Positions 61,388 through 64,000 of a DNA stretch of 64,000 nt are shown piece after piece. The notes under the pieces are model-generated. The model was given only the letters and a program-made list of their open reading frames with translations, had not been told where the DNA came from and ran no database searches. The translations under genes and the position numbers were made by a program. Numbering within the stretch: the first letter of the stretch is position 1; the number at the start of each line of letters is the position of its first letter. Origin of the DNA: Chitinophaga alhagiae (GTDB lineage Bacteria > Bacteroidota > Bacteroidia > Chitinophagales > Chitinophagaceae); NCBI RefSeq assembly GCF_003568665.1, contig NZ_QXMH01000001.1:1488001-1552000 (forward strand). The letters run 5' to 3'.

Positions 61388-62821
61388 TTAGTGATGTGTC
61401 TGATCGTGCGCAAATTTCTCCACGTCTTCGTCTTCGTACTTCACCATTTTCTCTTTAAAGTTCTCGCCGGAAGTTTTCAGGATGGACTTGATCTCCGCCA
61501 CTGCAATAACCGGGAAGTATTTAGCGAACAGGAAGTAGCAGGTGAAGAACAGGCCGAAGGTACCCAGGTAAAAACCAACTTCGGGCCAGGACGGGCGGTA
61601 GTAGCTCCAGCTGGACGGCAGGTAATCGCGGTACAGTGAAGTACAGATGATCACAAAACGTTCAAACCACATACCGATGTTCACAATGATAGACATGATA
61701 AACGTTACCATGATGTTCCTTCTCATTTTACGGAACCAGAACACCTGCGGGGAAATTACGTTGCAGGTCATCATGATCCAGTAGCTCCAGCCCAGGGGAC
61801 CCGCGGCGCGGAACTTGTAGAAGGTGTCAAATTCGTATTGTACGCCTGAATACCAGGCCATGAACAATTCTGTGAGGTAAGCCACCCCTACTATGGAACC
61901 GGTGAGCACGATCACCTTGTTCATGGCCTCCACGTGGCCTATGGTGATGTATTCTTCCAGCTTCAGTACTTTACGGGTGATGATCAGCAGTGTTTGCACC
62001 ATGGCAAAACCGGAGAAGATAGCGCCGGCCACAAAGTAGGGAGGGAAGATGGTGGTGTGCCATCCGGGGATCACCGAAGTGGCAAAGTCAAAAGATACGA
62101 TGGTGTGTACAGACAGTACCAGCGGGGTAGACAGGCCGGCCAGCACCAGGGAAAGCGCTTCGTGGCGCTGCCAGTGTTTGGTGGAACCGGTCCAGCCGAA
62201 AGAAGCTACGCCGTACAGGTATTTACGCAGTTTTGTTTTGGCCCTGTCACGTACGGTGGCAAAGTCAGGCAGCAGGCCTGAGTACCAGAACAGCAGGGAA
62301 ACGGTGAAGTACGTAGAGATCGCGAACACGTCCCACAGCAGGGGCGAGTTGAAGTTTACCCAGAGCGGCCCGCGGGTGTTGGGGTAAGGCATTACGAAGA
62401 AGGCCATCCAGACGCGGCCCATGTGCCAGATCGGGAACTGGCCCGCGCACATTACGGCAAAGATGGTCATGGCCTCCGCGGCGCGGTTCACCCCTGTACG
62501 CCAGCCCTGGCGGAACAGCAGGAGGATAGCGGAGATCAGCGTACCGGCGTGGCCGATACCTACCCACCATACAAAGTTGGTGATGTCCCAACCCCAGCCA
62601 ATGGTTTTGTTCAGGTTCCACACCCCGGTACCGAAATAAACTTCCCAGGTTACAGAGAAAACACCGAACAGCAAGAGGGCTATGGAAATAAATAAACCAA
62701 TGTACCACAGCTTTCCAGGCTTGGCCTCAATAGGACTGATAATATCCTCGGTTACCTGGTGATAATCCTTAACCCCATCTATTAAAGGTTCTCTCAGTGT
62801 GGATTCGTACTTCAAATGCAT
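61388..62821 (-). CDS. Alternative complex III subunit ActC (NrfD-type membrane subunit)
   Basis: 477 residues, ten or so membrane helices; PsrC/NrfD fold. Quinol-binding integral subunit of ACIII. GWGWDITNFVWWVGIGHAGTLISAILLLFRQGW (with WWVGIGHAGTLISA as the key stretch) and FPPYFVAGAIFSGFAMVQTL are typical. Gap of 116 nt from ActB without terminator. Confidence 0.95.
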   Translation of the reverse strand: MHLKYESTLREPLIDGVKDYHQVTEDIISPIEAKPGKLWYIGLFISIALLLFGVFSVTWEVYFGTGVWNLNKTIGWGWDITNFVWWVGIGHAGTLISAILLLFRQGWRTGVNRAAEAMTIFAVMCAGQFPIWHMGRVWMAFFVMPYPNTRGPLWVNFNSPLLWDVFAISTYFTVSLLFWYSGLLPDFATVRDRAKTKLRKYLYGVASFGWTGSTKHWQRHEALSLVLAGLSTPLVLSVHTIVSFDFATSVIPGWHTTIFPPYFVAGAIFSGFAMVQTLLIITRKVLKLEEYITIGHVEAMNKVIVLTGSIVGVAYLTELFMAWYSGVQYEFDTFYKFRAAGPLGWSYWIMMTCNVISPQVFWFRKMRRNIMVTFIMSIIVNIGMWFERFVIICTSLYRDYLPSSWSYYRPSWPEVGFYLGTFGLFFTCYFLFAKYFPVIAVAEIKSILKTSGENFKEKMVKYEDEDVEKFAHDQTHH

Positions 62822-62937
62822 AGTATTTTGAGCTTTGCTCGTCCCGGATCTCTCCGGAACTACGTTGTTTCAAAACTTAAAACTGATTCTTTTCTAATTC
62901 GATCTTTGCCATTTCCCGCTTCCGGGAAAGGCTCATC

Positions 62938-64000
62938 CTAGTGATGAGCTTTTTCTTCCTTGTGCGCTCCTGCAGCTACCGGTGCAGCATCCTTGTTACG
63001 GATCTTGGCCAGGTAGTTGATGGATGGCAGCGTATGCGTTTCTTCCAGTACGTAGTACAGGCGGTCAGTTTGCTCCTCGTTACGAACCTTGGCTATACGG
63101 CTGTCTTTATCGTTGATGTTACCGAACACGATAGCGTCTGTAGCGCAGGCCTGCTGGCAGGCGGTGCGGGCCTCGCCGTCTTTCATGGGACGGCCGGCTT
63201 TTTTGGCCGCCAGTTTCGCGTCCTGTAAGCGTTGTACGCAGAAAGAGCATTTCTCCATGGTACCGCGGCTGCGCACTACCACGTCCGGGTTCAGCACCAT
63301 GCGGGTAATAGCGTCGTTCATATCAGCCGTATCGTGCAGGTTGCCTTCAAAGCTGTCTGCCCCGTTCCAGTCTCTCCAGTTGAAGCGGCGTACTTTATAC
63401 GGACAGTTGTTTGCGCAATAACGGGTACCGATGCAACGGTTGTAAGCCATCTGGTTAAGACCTTCAGAGCTGTGGTTGGTAGCTGCTACCGGGCAAACGT
63501 TCTCACAGGGAGCGTTATCGCAGTGCTGGCACAGCATAGGCTGGAACACCACTTCGGGGTTGTTCTCGTCACCCGCAAAGTAGCGGTCAATACGCAGCCA
63601 GTGCATTTCGTGGGCCAGTACCACCTGCTCCTTACCTACAACGGAAACGTTGTTCTCCGCAGTACATGCTACTACGCAGGCGCCGCAGCCAAAGCAGGAG
63701 TTCAGGTCTATAGACATGCCCCATTTGATGCCGGGGTATTCGAACTTGGTACCGCCGGTATACAGGGTGGCATCGTTACGGAAATCTTCACCGTAATGAG
63801 CCAGGTGCTCCCTGTCGTGGTTCACCTCTTTCGGGTTCTTGATGAACGCGTCGAGGGTGGTTTCTTTGATGATGGGGCGGCCCTCATAGCTGTTATGCGT
63901 TTGAGTGAGGCCCACCGGATATTTTCTGCCGGTAGCTTCTGCTTTTGCGTCTGTAGCAAAGTAGCTGAAGGTCTGACCGTTGAAAGAAGCGAAGGGATAA
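62938..64000 (-). CDS. Alternative complex III subunit ActB, 3' part only (iron-sulfur domain)
   Basis: Reads from the right window edge; the frame is open to 64000 with no start, so at least 353 residues are the C-terminal part of a protein of about 1000 residues, whose N-terminal molybdopterin-like domain lies outside. The visible part has a ferredoxin-like domain with CFGCGACVVAC, CQHCDNAPCENVCP, YCANNCP, CSFCVQR and CQQACATDAI, enough Cys for three to four Fe-S clusters, and a His/Lys-rich tail. A GTG at 63915 is internal, not a start. Electrons pass from the quinol site to ActE through these clusters. Confidence 0.93.
   Translation of the reverse strand, partial: YPFASFNGQTFSYFATDAKAEATGRKYPVGLTQTHNSYEGRPIIKETTLDAFIKNPKEVNHDREHLAHYGEDFRNDATLYTGGTKFEYPGIKWGMSIDLNSCFGCGACVVACTAENNVSVVGKEQVVLAHEMHWLRIDRYFAGDENNPEVVFQPMLCQHCDNAPCENVCPVAATNHSSEGLNQMAYNRCIGTRYCANNCPYKVRRFNWRDWNGADSFEGNLHDTADMNDAITRMVLNPDVVVRSRGTMEKCSFCVQRLQDAKLAAKKAGRPMKDGEARTACQQACATDAIVFGNINDKDSRIAKVRNEEQTDRLYYVLEETHTLPSINYLAKIRNKDAAPVAAGAHKEEKAHH

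Overview
The window is a stretch of chromosome from a member of the Bacteroidota, most likely family Chitinophagaceae (Chitinophaga-like). The evidence is family-restricted proteins (DUF4290, DUF5522, an IPExxxVDY-type protein, TIGR02757, a bacterial deoxyhypusine-synthase-like protein), an alternative complex III plus cytochrome c oxidase locus in the Bacteroidota arrangement, and repeated promoter boxes of the Bacteroidota type (TAnnTTTG, several with an upstream TTG or TTTG 18-20 nt away). There are no rRNA genes, phage genes, transposases or CRISPR arrays. Both ends cut a gene.

Layout. 1-3.2 kb (minus): CorC/CNNM-like membrane protein (cut), gmk, murA, DUF4290. 3.3-6 kb: non-canonical SDR, tryptophan 2,3-dioxygenase with a short leader, convergent Lrp regulator. 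6-6.7 kb: an isolated RNA unit with its own promoter and terminator encoding an oversized tRNA-like RNA, then an 11-nt-phased palindrome. 6.7-11.6 kb (plus): trmB, DUF5522, alkyltransferase-like protein, IPExxxVDY protein, pterin dehydratase, 7TM-DISM/LytS-type kinase with LytTR regulator. 11.6-23.4 kb: chromate transporter, alpha/beta hydrolase, 2OG-Fe(II) oxygenase, ExbD, asnS, rho, two small lipoproteins, beta-barrel protein, TetR regulator, DHS-like enzyme, PepSY-like protein. 23.7-29 kb (plus): ACP phosphodiesterase, DUF2911, cystathionine gamma-synthase-type enzyme, TIGR02757, two uncharacterised proteins. 29-37.6 kb: sterol desaturase-type protein, serine hydrolase/deacetylase fusion, FAH-family protein with flavin reductase, DUF4197, universal stress protein, lysS. 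37.7-43 kb: DoxX-like protein, DPP-IV-type peptidase, CsaA-type tRNA-binding protein, aldo/keto reductase. 43-46.3 kb (minus): coaX, outer-membrane protein, LptC-like lipoprotein, LON-domain protein. 46.3-49.5 kb: small sugar/methyl-transfer cluster. 49.6-51.4 kb: meaB, MarR-type regulator. 51.4-64 kb (minus): one long respiratory locus, ActB-C-D-E-F, cox2, cox1, cyoE, two cox3, cox4, SCO, DUF420 and a CxxC protein.

The respiratory locus forms a continuous pathway: alternative complex III oxidises quinol and passes electrons through cytochrome c to the oxidase, while CyoE and SCO supply heme and copper centres. The first genes serve nucleotide and wall synthesis; coaX-OMP-lptC links cofactor synthesis with envelope biogenesis.

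The most interesting material is between the genes: (i) five dispersed copies of a short element with a conserved core and a covarying hairpin, which on the minus strand looks like a promoter-core-terminator unit and may be an undescribed small-RNA family; (ii) the 142-nt tRNA-like RNA; (iii) two different tandem-repeat arrays and two large palindromes; (iv) two mini-ORFs in front of tryptophan dioxygenase. All statements come from reading the sequence; no homology search was run.
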